Assembly: GCA_022701365.1 (NCBI GenBank)
Contig: JAKUHH010000084.1
Location: forward strand, 372,001-436,000
Origin: Mycocentrospora acerina
Lineage: Eukaryota > Ascomycota > Dothideomycetes > Pleosporales
Reading direction: 5' to 3'
Length of the DNA stretch: 64,000 nucleotides
Positions 32,507 to 41,895 of the stretch are shown piece after piece (positions within the stretch are counted from its first letter, which is position 1; the number at the start of each line of letters is the position of its first letter). The notes under the pieces are model-generated. The model searched no databases and was not told the origin of the DNA. It saw only the letters and a list, made by a program, of their open reading frames with translations. The position numbers and the translations under genes are program-made.

Positions 32507-32882
32507 ATGATGGGCCATTCTACTTCGGATCCTTGCATCTCATACGGTCGTGGAGGCGCTGGTAACATGCGTAAGTTTTTGTCTCGTATGAAAAACTGAA
32601 CTCAGACTAACCATTATTTCAGACCGCCGTTCATCCATTCGTTCAGCATTCGCAAAGCTCGGCAAACAACCATCAAACGACAGCGTCGCAATTTCAATAA
32701 ATCCAGACGGTTACTACGCCAATTCCAAATCCGAACGCCGAAGATCTTCATCAGTCAGGAGTAGCAAGAGCAGCATTCGGAGTTCCAGCACAAGCACGAG
32801 TGGAGAGCACAAGTTGTCTGTTTGGAGAAATCTATTCAGGCGGGAATCATTAGTGGAGGAAGAGGAGGAGGATTCTGCATAA
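32507..32882 (+). CDS. Small DUF3602-type protein (GRGGAGNM motif)
   Basis: Two exons (32507-32570, 32623-32882; intron 52 nt, GTAAGT, GACTAAC branch, CAG) give 107 residues. The N-terminus has SYGRGGAGNM, the signature of fungal DUF3602 proteins, immediately followed by a basic Ser/Arg-rich body (RRSSIRSAFAKLG, SERRRSSSVRSSKSSIRSSS) and an acidic tail (EEEEEDSA). The family is small, disordered and of unknown function; several members are stress- or development-induced. Neither exon is long enough to stand out in a six-frame scan. The alternative start is the next codon, also ATG. Confidence 0.82.
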
Positions 32883-33320
32883 AGAGTGCGTCGAAAAAAC
32901 GTAATTGGTGTTATGAAATGGAGTTTGGGCGCTGCGACAACTAGTATCAGCACATTGCTTTAAAGGTGTTCAAAGGAGTTTGCATTGGGGCGCATACCTG
33001 GATTTAGCGAAAGATACCACTTGTCCGTTTGGGTTATGAGACTGAGACCTCTTGAATATCAATTGCCTATCAATTCTTCAAGAAAATCTATTCATCTATC
33101 TATCTATCTGTCTGTCTATTTGACTTGGTGATACTTGCTACAGGCAAACCAACGGCTAATTCCAGTTTCACGTGATCCTAGTTCTAGACGCAGAAGAGCA
33201 CCCTGGTAATGTGGAGAACACGGCCTAATTAAACTGGAAAAGGTACTTTGATATACTGTTTGACCATTATAACAGCCTTGAAACTGTTCCTCCAATTTCT
33301 GATCCAACAACACAGATTCG
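32883..33320. other. Intergenic between convergent genes
   Basis: 3' flanks of the DUF3602 gene and the oxalate decarboxylase gene. A (CTAT/CTGT)n tetranucleotide microsatellite lies at about 33088-33117. No gene seen. Confidence 0.5.
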
Positions 33321-34912
33321 CTATGTACTCTTGGTGAAGTCGGTGGTGGTCAGATCTGGATTCCCCGGAACGACAAACTGCTCAGTCTTCGGGAGGTTGT
33401 CCAAGAACGTATCATCCAAGTTCAGATGATCTTTAAGAATTTGCTTTGGCGTAAGACCCAACCATTGACTGACGCTGATATCAGAATACTGCGGTGCTTG
33501 CAGTACCTCCAAAATGATTAGCGTGTCGTTTCCTGTATTTTCAAGGTAGTGTGCATTTGGAAAAGGCACGTAGCCGACGTCGCCAGCTTGAAAATCGAAT
33601 GTGCGTGAAGAAGCAGGGGCCGAGTACACAGTTAATCGTGCAGAGCCCTGAAGGAAATAAGTCCATTCATCGCTGTTGATGTGCCAGTGCATCTCGCGCA
33701 TCGCACCCGGCTCGATGGTAATCAGTGCTGTAGAGAACGTGTTGGCAACAGGGAAGGTTGTGGGGTCAAGGATCTTGATTGAACCGCCTGGTACTACGAG
33801 AGGTGCTTGTTCGCTGAAATGGTAGCTGTATTGTGTGCTATGGGGAATGACACCAGCAGGTCCCGTAACATTTTGCTCGCTGATGTTGCTGGGTGCCTGT
33901 GTGCCTGGGAATATCCACAGTTGCTCCTTGGGTATGGGATCGAAAGTTTTGACGGATGTCTGAAAGTTCTTTGCAAGAATCTAGGGAGTGTATTAGCAAC
34001 TTAGAATTGATGAGCAAATTGTGAAACTCCTCACCTCTTTAGGATTGCGCAGCAATAACTCGGACAATAAGAACGTATTCTCTTCGGTAAAATCACCATC
34101 ATTGAACACTAGAAGGAATTCACAGCCAGTGTCGAAAGCCTGGAGTGAATGTGGGATACCTGCTGGAAAAAACCATACATCTCCAGCGGTAAGATCATCA
34201 ACGAAAGTTTGCCCTGCCTCGTTCATCGCCTGAATACGGATGCTTCCATTCAACATCAACGCCCATTCACCAGCTATAGAAAATAGTTAGCATTGAGAAC
34301 AATATAGACGACCAGTCTGTTCTTACCTTTGTGCCAATGGAGTTCGCGGTAGGCATTTGGACTTAAGCGCATGTTGGTGCCGGACATTGCTGTTGAAATG
34401 GGCAGCTGGTCAGTGTTCTGCGATCTTGCCCATCCTGCGCCTGCGAGGCCGTGTCGATTGTGTGAAAAGCTAAATGGCCATTTTGCATTGGGAACATCCC
34501 CCGAATCTGTTGTTGGAGGTACATAGAGGTCGCTATTGAGACGATCATATGCAGCTTCACGTGGTCCTGGATCTGTGGGTCCTGAGGTACCACCGCGGAT
34601 CGGCTGTGGATTCTCAACATTTGTGAGATCAATGTATAACCCGAGGTTGGGATCATCAGATTGACCTTTACCAAGTGTGAATTTGTCGGTTGGTACTACG
34701 GTAGAATCTTTTGAGACTGGGTTCGATTCGTCATACCCAATCAGTGATTCTGATCCGTACAGAGAGCCAGATGAGCCAGATGGAAGTGGCTTTTCGGCAA
34801 CACTCGAAGGGTTGATAGTATCTCCAACAGAGGAAGAAGACAAAGATGCTGGTAAAGAATAAACTCTTTCTATCGCAGCCAGGAGCAGAGCGCACGTAGA
34901 AGGAAGTCTCAT
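33321..34912 (-). CDS. Secreted bicupin oxalate decarboxylase
   Basis: Three exons (34912-34327, 34273-34035, 33980-33321; introns 53 and 54 nt) give 494 residues. A signal peptide spans about residues 1-20, followed by a Ser-rich propeptide-like region to about 75. Two cupin domains follow, each with the metal motif: RELHWH (first, last residues of exon 1; completed by AGEWALMLNGSIRI) and REMHWHINSDEWTYFLQG (second), with GDVWFFPAGIPHSLQ and GDVGYVPFPNAHYLEN as the second halves. Bicupin oxalate decarboxylases use Mn2+ and O2 to turn oxalate into formate and CO2 outside the cell, countering oxalate acidity. A TATA-like tract lies about 85 nt upstream. Oxalate oxidase activity is the main alternative. 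Confidence 0.93.
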
Positions 34913-35782
34913 GATGCCAAATCAGAAGCGTGCAAGCTGTTCCGGAACCAACTGAAAACTGAACTGAGTTGATTTCAAAAGTCTAGTTGCGTTGATTTTA
35001 TATCAGTACCAACCTTGCATTACATTGCCGTCTCTGCCGTCATCCCCGCCTGCTAAGCTCAACGTGCAAAACATGTCGTCATGGTTTGAGGGCGACCGGG
35101 AATTAGGTCAAAGTGGAACAACATCGGTCGTAGTACATCTGTGCTTACTTCGGAATGTTCGGATCCGTTCATATGCTACATTTGGAATCGACATGGGTCA
35201 GACTATGCGGTAAAGAGAGCTAAGACTACATAAGCTCATACAAGCACACGCTATGTGACGCGCGTTCCTGGGCGTGGAGCTTAAATAGCCTCGTAGTCAA
35301 GACTAGCTATTTGCTTTGTAGCTCCGAAGGTACGCCTGCATGAAGATCTGTGCACGTCCTATGTCATTAGAGCCAATGATCGGTAACAGAAACAACTCAA
35401 AAGTGCCGAAGAGCCGTCTATCGCGGCACTCGATTTCGTGAGTAGAGTCAATTGCTACAGGGTCGAGAGAAATGAAAAGCCGGCGGACCGTTGACTACAT
35501 GTTAGCGCTTATTTAGGATTGAATCGATACTTCCAATCCTCTCGTCAGACATATGTATATCCACTTCATCTACCAGAAACATGAAAATCCTCATCGTTGA
35601 AGTTACCAATTGAGGTTATGGTGCCGCTTCCTTTATGCTCACCATAGCTTCGATACTTAGATAGCACCTGCATCGGATGTTGTCAAATCAGGCTTAACGA
35701 TTTTTTTTCCTTTCGTTCTTACATCTAGCTACCGTATCGAAACAAAATTCGTCACTTGACATTAACCTCCTGTTGAAAACTT
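34913..35782. other. Intergenic, nothing recognised
   Basis: Contains the promoter of the oxalate decarboxylase gene (TTTTATATC at about 34996-35004) and sequence downstream of the orphan gene. Open frames are short; no repeat recognised. Confidence 0.4.
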
Positions 35783-36172
35783 CTAGACCTGAAGTGTGTA
35801 TTGGGTATCTAGCAGATTTGGTTGGATGAGGGATAGTAGCCGATTCTCTGCGTTATTTCTGGGTCGAACAAGGGTCATGAGGCCTCGAGCAATCCTCAAA
35901 GGATCAAAAATAAGAGCAACGTGCTCATAGATTTTCGGGTCGTTGAGCGAGTCTCCTGCATTAATAACTTTAGACTTAATTGAGTAGTTCTTTTCGCTCA
36001 TCTAGATATCTTGGTGCATCTTTCCCGGATGGGCCCAGCCTTCGGTCTCCTGGTGTGGTTCTTCGCTAGGTTCTCGAGTATTTTGGTACCCCAAGAGAGC
36101 ATCATAAACGGCATGACCGAACATGTTATCATCAAAGAGATTATGAGGCAGTAGTCCAAAGTTATCCGCAAT
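35783..36172 (-). pseudogene. In-frame continuation of the orphan gene beyond its stop
   Basis: Directly after the TAA at 36175-36173 the same frame stays open for 56 codons to a TAG at 36004-36002, then for 72 more codons (36001-35783) to a further TAG. Both internal stops can arise from Gln codons by C-to-T change in CpA context, the change made by repeat-induced point mutation. The second segment contains an ordered-looking NLFDDNMFGHAVYDALLGYQ. It may be the lost C-terminus of the upstream protein. An unseen intron or chance are alternatives. Confidence 0.45.
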
Positions 36173-37672
36173 TTAATTCAAAATCCAGTCTTTGACTTGT
36201 GATCCACGCGCCGCTTTACGATCTACTGGCTGAGCATGCAATCTATCGAAAACATGCACTTTCGTCATGATGGAACTGGGAGTTGACGAAGCCCAACTCC
36301 AGTCTGATGACTTTTGGTTCAGTTTGTACTCTGCTAGTGCAGAGAGGAAATCATTTCCCCAGGATCGGCGACTCAATGCTCGAGCATGTTCGAAATGATA
36401 GCGAACAATGGCGTCGATACCTCGAATACCCATTCTCTGATTCCACCACATCAATTTGGCGTTCATGTAATCAGGATTATCACCAAAGTCATCTTCGTGT
36501 GAGAGAAAATCTGCATCCGAAAGGGCTTCCGCAGTCCAATTTCCGTGCTGTTGAAGATCGTTCCAAATATCCACAATAAGCCCGTGCTCAAATTTAAACC
36601 GATTGTAGACAATACCACTGCCATATTCGCCAGGGCAAGGATCATTGGCAAGCATGGCATCGTACTCTTTGGGGTGGGTGCAGAGTGCAGCAAGTGAGGC
36701 GATTACCATCTCGATATTGGCATCGTTTTCTCCTGGATATTCGTAAAAATGTCCACATAACTCATTTTTAAGAAACTCAAGTGTAAGGTTGTTTCCGAAA
36801 TGAGGGCGCTCTAATTCTGTAATTGGCTCGTTGCGCTCGATTTGCTCCCCGTCAGCTTGGTACTTTTCCAGTGTGCGAGCAGTTTCTTTGCCAAGTTCAC
36901 ATGAAGAGAAAACATAGGGGTCTTCTGGCATGTCGATACGAACTCGAGTCTTCTTGGATACTAAAACCCGAGTCTTGCCGCAACGCTGAAGCTTGATTAT
37001 CATATCAACATCTCCTATGGGAACGGGAACTTTGTCAAAGCTTTCTGACCAGACAGGTGCCCAATCTCGAAGGCGCTCGTAAGAATCGTTATTCAACCTG
37101 AGCTCTTCGCTCTTCGAGAGATGCAGCCGCCGAGCGCGAATAGCACATGCATTTTCCATGAAATGAGACTTGATCTCGTCGTTGACTTGGTTGCCGTTAT
37201 AAGCTGGCAGTCCAGTGCGATGGTTCCAGAGAGCGCTTTGACACTCTCTCATAATAGCCCTACTACCATCTGGTAGACAAGTAGTCATCAGATTATCGTT
37301 CATGCAGCCAGAAATACTTTTTTCGTCAGGGATACCCAAAAAACCTCGCATGAATCTAAAGTTGGCATATTCCTCTTGATAGTCAAATCCAGAAGTAATA
37401 GATAACTGACTGTTCGGTATTGGTCGTCGATGCTCCGAAATGAAATCACCAAAACACGGATGACTCGCAAGATCCTCTACACCTTTGAAGTAGCTGCCTA
37501 GTAGTGAATTGTTGAAACATGGTGCTTCTTCTTCGTCATTACTGGCATTATCAGAGTAGATGCACGAGGGACTTGTGAAATCTGAGGTGCTATAGTGTTG
37601 CGATGATAACCCGCTCTCACACACAGTAGTAGGTTCAGTATCCTCCGAAGAGAACGAACATGTGGTAGTCAT
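36173..37672 (-). CDS. Orphan hypothetical protein, probably truncated
   Basis: A 499-codon frame from the ATG at 37672 (MTTTCSFSSEDTE); upstream extension uses no ATG. The first 70 residues are Ser/Thr/acid-rich. The middle (about 100-400) looks globular, with Cys, Trp and aromatic residues spread through it (RGFLGIPDEK, ALWNHRTGLPAY, NELCGHFYEYPGENDANIEM, FEHGLIVDIWNDLQQHGN) and an Asp-rich stretch near 410. I do not recognise any domain, transmembrane helix or signal peptide. The surrounding sequence is AT-rich and gene-poor, and the frame continues past the stop, which suggests a lineage-specific or decaying gene. Its length makes coding origin likely. Confidence 0.65.
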   Translation of the reverse strand: MTTTCSFSSEDTEPTTVCESGLSSQHYSTSDFTSPSCIYSDNASNDEEEAPCFNNSLLGSYFKGVEDLASHPCFGDFISEHRRPIPNSQLSITSGFDYQEEYANFRFMRGFLGIPDEKSISGCMNDNLMTTCLPDGSRAIMRECQSALWNHRTGLPAYNGNQVNDEIKSHFMENACAIRARRLHLSKSEELRLNNDSYERLRDWAPVWSESFDKVPVPIGDVDMIIKLQRCGKTRVLVSKKTRVRIDMPEDPYVFSSCELGKETARTLEKYQADGEQIERNEPITELERPHFGNNLTLEFLKNELCGHFYEYPGENDANIEMVIASLAALCTHPKEYDAMLANDPCPGEYGSGIVYNRFKFEHGLIVDIWNDLQQHGNWTAEALSDADFLSHEDDFGDNPDYMNAKLMWWNQRMGIRGIDAIVRYHFEHARALSRRSWGNDFLSALAEYKLNQKSSDWSWASSTPSSIMTKVHVFDRLHAQPVDRKAARGSQVKDWILN

Positions 37673-38719
37673 TGAAGAAAACTTGGTTCTAAATAGAAGG
37701 AAATTCTTCAAGTGGGTTGGCTATATAGCTGATGATCAGTTTCAATCTATCAGACATAAGTTTCAGGCTCACACCAGACTTCGAAGTAGATTGAGGTGAA
37801 TTCAGCAGGCTATTTGAGTACATGGTCCAGCATTTGGCGAAACGCAAAGAAAAAAAATGTTTAGAGGGGTTGATGAATATCAATCGAATCGGATGAAAAT
37901 ATGACACTCGAAACGTGAGTTGTTGGACAGATAGGTCAAGTTGTCGAAAATACGATCGATTTATATTAGCACACGTGGACAATTATCCAAACACACCAGG
38001 CCAGACTCCAGATTTAGCAAGGGCGTTGACAAATATCTCCTTGACAGTTCCGAGAAGTGAAAGTATATGAAAAATGGCGTGGCATTATAAACTTTATACA
38101 TTTGAAAATTCAGCATTCTTCAACTGAAGTAGAATAGAATCAAATAATGGCCCCAGGTGGAAAGTGATTGGAGCACCCAAAGCTTACAACATTGTAATTA
38201 ATCATAAAGCAAATGAAATGAAATTATAAATTTTGATAGCATATTGTTCAAAGCCGCGAAAATTCGAACACAACATTGTGAATTATCCATTCTTGTGCGT
38301 TTGTCAGTCCTGGAGTAGCTATTTGAGAAACTCGATGTCTTGCCTTCAGACTGTAACGATTTTAAATTCAAGAAAGAGTTTCAGTCTGACGGACAGTAAG
38401 ATGTGAAAGAGAAGTTTATTTTAAATAACAGTTCGATTTCCACGTAAAATTTTCTGAATTTAATTGTCCGTAAATTCTTAGTAGGGCGCAAATGATGTGG
38501 TTATCTGTCACAGCCAAAAACCAGTTGATCTCTAGCTATGTAATTAGTAGATTGATATACTCTACACAATATCATAGATCTTGCGTCATACTGTGAACGT
38601 ATGAATAATTTAAAAACAGTGAAAATCCAACCTCTAGCTACTCAGGCTATTAGATACATATCTTCCTACGTGAAATCATTCGAGGCGAAAACCGGGTGAA
38701 ACGTTCTTGTCTTCCATTA
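37673..38719. other. AT-rich gene-free interval
   Basis: Strongly AT-rich with many TA and TTT/AAA steps. It holds the promoter of the orphan gene and the 3' flank of the CorA-like gene. No gene, repeat unit or terminal inverted repeats recognised. Confidence 0.5.
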
Positions 38720-40597
38720 TCAAAACACACCCGACCGTCTCGGTCTCATTGCATCCAGAACCTCAAAAGTTTTGTTCCCTGCCCCACTCTGCCTCGTCTC
38801 CGTCGCAACCCTCTTCACCGCCTCCCTTCTCCTTAGCCTCCTCTTCCTTGTCTCCCTCCAGTCCACGATCCAATCCGTAATCGACCCTCCATAGAACGCA
38901 AGGAATATGCTAAACGCTACAGTAGCAGTCGTCAGGCTCATCGCAACGACCCAGAACCGTTGCTGTGTACTATCTGTATTCCTGATGTCTGAAAAGTTCA
39001 TACCGAAAAAGGATGATATAAAGGACATGGGGAGGAAGATTATAGTGACGATTGTGAAAACCAGAATCGCTTTTCCATGGTCTTCGAGGCGGATGTTGAC
39101 AAGTTGGATTGTGCGGTTGATGAGTGAGTTGCTGTTTTCGCGAAGGTCGACTAGGTCGGCGTATTCGCGTTGTAAGTTTGCCAAGAGCTGGGCTGCCGGG
39201 TCGGAAAGATGTGAAAAGGACATTTGGCGGTATGTTGCGATATCGGACGGCGGGATCGAACTTGATTGAGGTTGGTGTTGGGGGTGAGCAGACTTGCGTG
39301 GCTGTGGCCCGAGTTGTCCGAGCTCTAGGTTGTCCTGCAAATTGGCGACTAGAGCCATCTGCTGTTCCATGATGGAGATGATTATGTTGAGTTCTTCTTG
39401 CACCTGTAGCAAGTCCATGACAAGTTTTGTACTAGGGCTTCTATGTAGGCGGTACTGAAGATGGCCAAGATAGCTGGCATATCTATCCGACAAGCATAGA
39501 GTGATATCGGACCAGAAGCTGCGATGCAGCATTCCAAGTGCCCCACTGAGAGCGGTAATTATGTGTGTTGATGAGGTGTAGTCTTGTTTTCCAGTGGTAT
39601 TGATGTAGGCATTGCGAATACCGCGAAACGAAATTTCCATTATTCTTGCGGAGACTTGGAGTGGTGGCCAGCGCGACTTCCAAGATTGGTTACTCGAGAA
39701 AGTTACGACATGTCGTGCATCTACCACCAAGATCCAAAGTTCATCCACATTGAGGCTGGTAGGATAGCGGCCATACCAACGGCGAACTTTCAAATCCAAA
39801 GTACGGTCCGTGAGCCATGGCTTGTGCCTCATGAAGACCTGATGAGACTCGCGATCACTTGTATCCTCGAGGCGATAAAAGTGTTGTAAAATTGACCTCA
39901 AAAGATGCGACGAGCTCTTGGATGACTGGTAGCCTTCTCTTGGATCTACCTGGAACCTCAAAGGAGGAGTTTCGCCCCCCACCGTCCAGTCCAGAAACGG
40001 GACACTGAGTAGCATCGGGCCATTTTTATTTTCATACTCATCTCCAATCAAGTGCTTGAAGAACGGCGCAAAGTATCTGCCATGCTTCGAGAAACGCTCA
40101 TGCTGATTCACGCAATGCTCCAACTGATGAAGAGCAGCCACAGTCGTATGCGGATCTTTACTCCAATCCGACAATCCAAGCAGACACCCCGAAAGGTAAT
40201 CGGAAAACTTGCTCGAGATATGTATCCAACGGCACTTCCTCCGATCTTCTGGATCCAGAATCGAGTCCTGAACCTCGTCACTCCTCAAGCAATTCATCCA
40301 GCCAAACTCCCCCGCCAATCTCTTCAGATGAACCTGCTCGCTCTTATTCACTGTCGCATCATCAATCGGAAAGTTTCCTGCTAGCCTATCTCTTTCCTCC
40401 AGAATTGGAAGCAGCGTCGAAGACAGAACTTCACGCATCTCAAGCATCTCCCCAACATTGTGTCTGTGGCCTTCGAGGCGGATATCATGGATTTCTAGTT
40501 GCGCGGGAGAAAGGCGACGAGTGCGCCAGTACGAATCAGCGCGCCAGTCAACCTGGGAAGGCGTTGTGCCCTTTGTATCGTCCATATCTGGAGGCAT
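38720..40597 (-). CDS. CorA-like Mg2+ transporter family protein
   Basis: A single exon of 625 residues with ATG at 40597. The long N-terminal part (about 1-500) is soluble and rich in aromatic and charged residues. The C-terminal part has a helical stalk (LLANLQREYADLVDLRENSNSLINRTI...), a first transmembrane helix (about 509-530) ending in the CorA signature GMN (532-534, within FFGMNF), a second helix (about 548-571), and a very basic end (RETRKRRLRRREAVKR). This is the layout of fungal CorA-domain proteins, which form pentameric Mg2+ or divalent-cation channels. The large cytosolic part is typical for filamentous fungi. Transport itself is inferred. Confidence 0.88.
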   Translation of the reverse strand: MPPDMDDTKGTTPSQVDWRADSYWRTRRLSPAQLEIHDIRLEGHRHNVGEMLEMREVLSSTLLPILEERDRLAGNFPIDDATVNKSEQVHLKRLAGEFGWMNCLRSDEVQDSILDPEDRRKCRWIHISSKFSDYLSGCLLGLSDWSKDPHTTVAALHQLEHCVNQHERFSKHGRYFAPFFKHLIGDEYENKNGPMLLSVPFLDWTVGGETPPLRFQVDPREGYQSSKSSSHLLRSILQHFYRLEDTSDRESHQVFMRHKPWLTDRTLDLKVRRWYGRYPTSLNVDELWILVVDARHVVTFSSNQSWKSRWPPLQVSARIMEISFRGIRNAYINTTGKQDYTSSTHIITALSGALGMLHRSFWSDITLCLSDRYASYLGHLQYRLHRSPSTKLVMDLLQVQEELNIIISIMEQQMALVANLQDNLELGQLGPQPRKSAHPQHQPQSSSIPPSDIATYRQMSFSHLSDPAAQLLANLQREYADLVDLRENSNSLINRTIQLVNIRLEDHGKAILVFTIVTIIFLPMSFISSFFGMNFSDIRNTDSTQQRFWVVAMSLTTATVAFSIFLAFYGGSITDWIVDWRETRKRRLRRREAVKRVATETRQSGAGNKTFEVLDAMRPRRSGVF

Positions 40598-40970
40598 TCA
40601 ATATCATGTTGTTCCTAAACGCAGGAAAGAGGACAAATCACGACGAGGTGTTAGTGGATGACAGGGGTTAAGCTCAGCTCTTGCAAAAGATGTTAAGCTA
40701 GCCAAACAATCTAACTATTTTTAGCCTAACCCCTTCTCCGTGGAGCTACATCCAAGCTCCTAGCGAACCTAACAACATGACGACACAATGAACGCGTGCA
40801 TTCAGAACGCGAACGCATCTTGACGAATCGAGCGCGTGTAATTGGCCAGCGAGATGGAATCAAAAGTCATATCATATTTAAAGAGGTTGCTCATGCTTTC
40901 AATCTCCTTGTACTAACCCTCTGCACTCACCAGCTTCAACAATAGTAACACCAACCACAAGCCCCTCAAA
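40598..40970. promoter_or_regulatory. Divergent promoter region, CorA-like and DUF2231 genes
   Basis: A 373-bp interval between divergent starts. The 60 nt before the plus-strand ATG are CA-rich and lack guanine-rich stretches, a common fungal leader. No specific element is claimed. Confidence 0.4.
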
Positions 40971-41539
40971 ATGAGCCACCCCAAGCATCCAGCTGTAGTG
41001 CATTTCCCCATAACTTTCACCGCGCTTGCCGGTGCCCTCGATGCAATCTACTACGCCTCCGTCCAGCCCGCAACCTCCGCCCTCGTAGCCTCCGCCTGTA
41101 CATCTCCCTAGCCCCCCGACACTATTCTTCAGTCCAACTTACGGGTGATTTAGTTAAATCATTCTCCATCGCCATCCCTCCGAGCACCTTCCCCACGCTT
41201 TCCTATTATGCCACTATCCTCACAATCCTGACCTCCCTCCCCGCCGTCTCCACCGGCGCGTGGGAGCTCATGCCAGTGATACAACGCGATGGCCTGTCGT
41301 CCAAGAAAGCACAAGTTGGGATCCTACATGCGATAATCAACGATATTGCGCTTTTTGGCGCAGTGTACAACTGGTGGAGTAGGAGGGCGCAAGCGGAGTT
41401 TGTGCCCAGTGGGTTGAATATACTGGTTAGCACTGTGTTAGCGGTGCCGGCGACATTTTTTGCGGGGTATCTTGGGGGGCATCTAGTATATGTTTATGGA
41501 ATGGGAATTGGAAGAGGGAGGGCGAAGAAGACGCAGTGA
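40971..41539 (+). CDS. DUF2231-type four-helix membrane protein
   Basis: Two exons (40971-41097, 41154-41539; intron 56 nt, GTACAT to TTTAG) give 170 residues. It begins MSHPKHPAVVHFPITFTAL, the HPxxVHFPI start of DUF2231 membrane proteins, and ends with a helix containing FAGYLGGHLVYVYGMGIG and a basic tail (RGRAKKTQ). About four transmembrane helices are visible (about 12-33, 53-73, 92-115 and 133-155). The family is widespread in bacteria and fungi with no firm function. The intron is supported because the joined frame restores the second helix. Confidence 0.82.
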
Positions 41540-41895
41540 TGAGCATGGGATCAGTTAATGGTAGATGGATTTCACTACTTTTTTTGTGAAAGCCTTGAGT
41601 CGCTTTGTGAGTTTCGAGGTCGTTAAGGTCGCTGGGTAGGACACTGATGCCCGGCGCGATTTCACACAACAAAGTACACCTGATGATGTAATGTCTTTCA
41701 ATTCAATTATAGTGCGAGACTGTTCGCATAATCTATGCCGTAGCCAATACTGACTCGACGAATAAGTTTTCTATAGACCAACAGCCATGACACAAAGTGC
41801 ACGGACAGGACGATACACACGAGATCAACTGACGCCTCTTAGAAGACAACGAAGAAAGTGGCCAAGACGGTAAATAAAATGTTGCTTTTGGCTCC
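41540..41895. other. Intergenic between convergent genes
   Basis: Holds the 3' flanks of the DUF2231 gene and the GH76 gene. No gene or repeat seen. Confidence 0.4.

Noticed and set aside
34715..34740. GGGTTCGATTCGTC resembling a tRNA T-arm box
   Set aside because: It is inside the first exon of the oxalate decarboxylase gene and no cloverleaf or A box can be formed around it.
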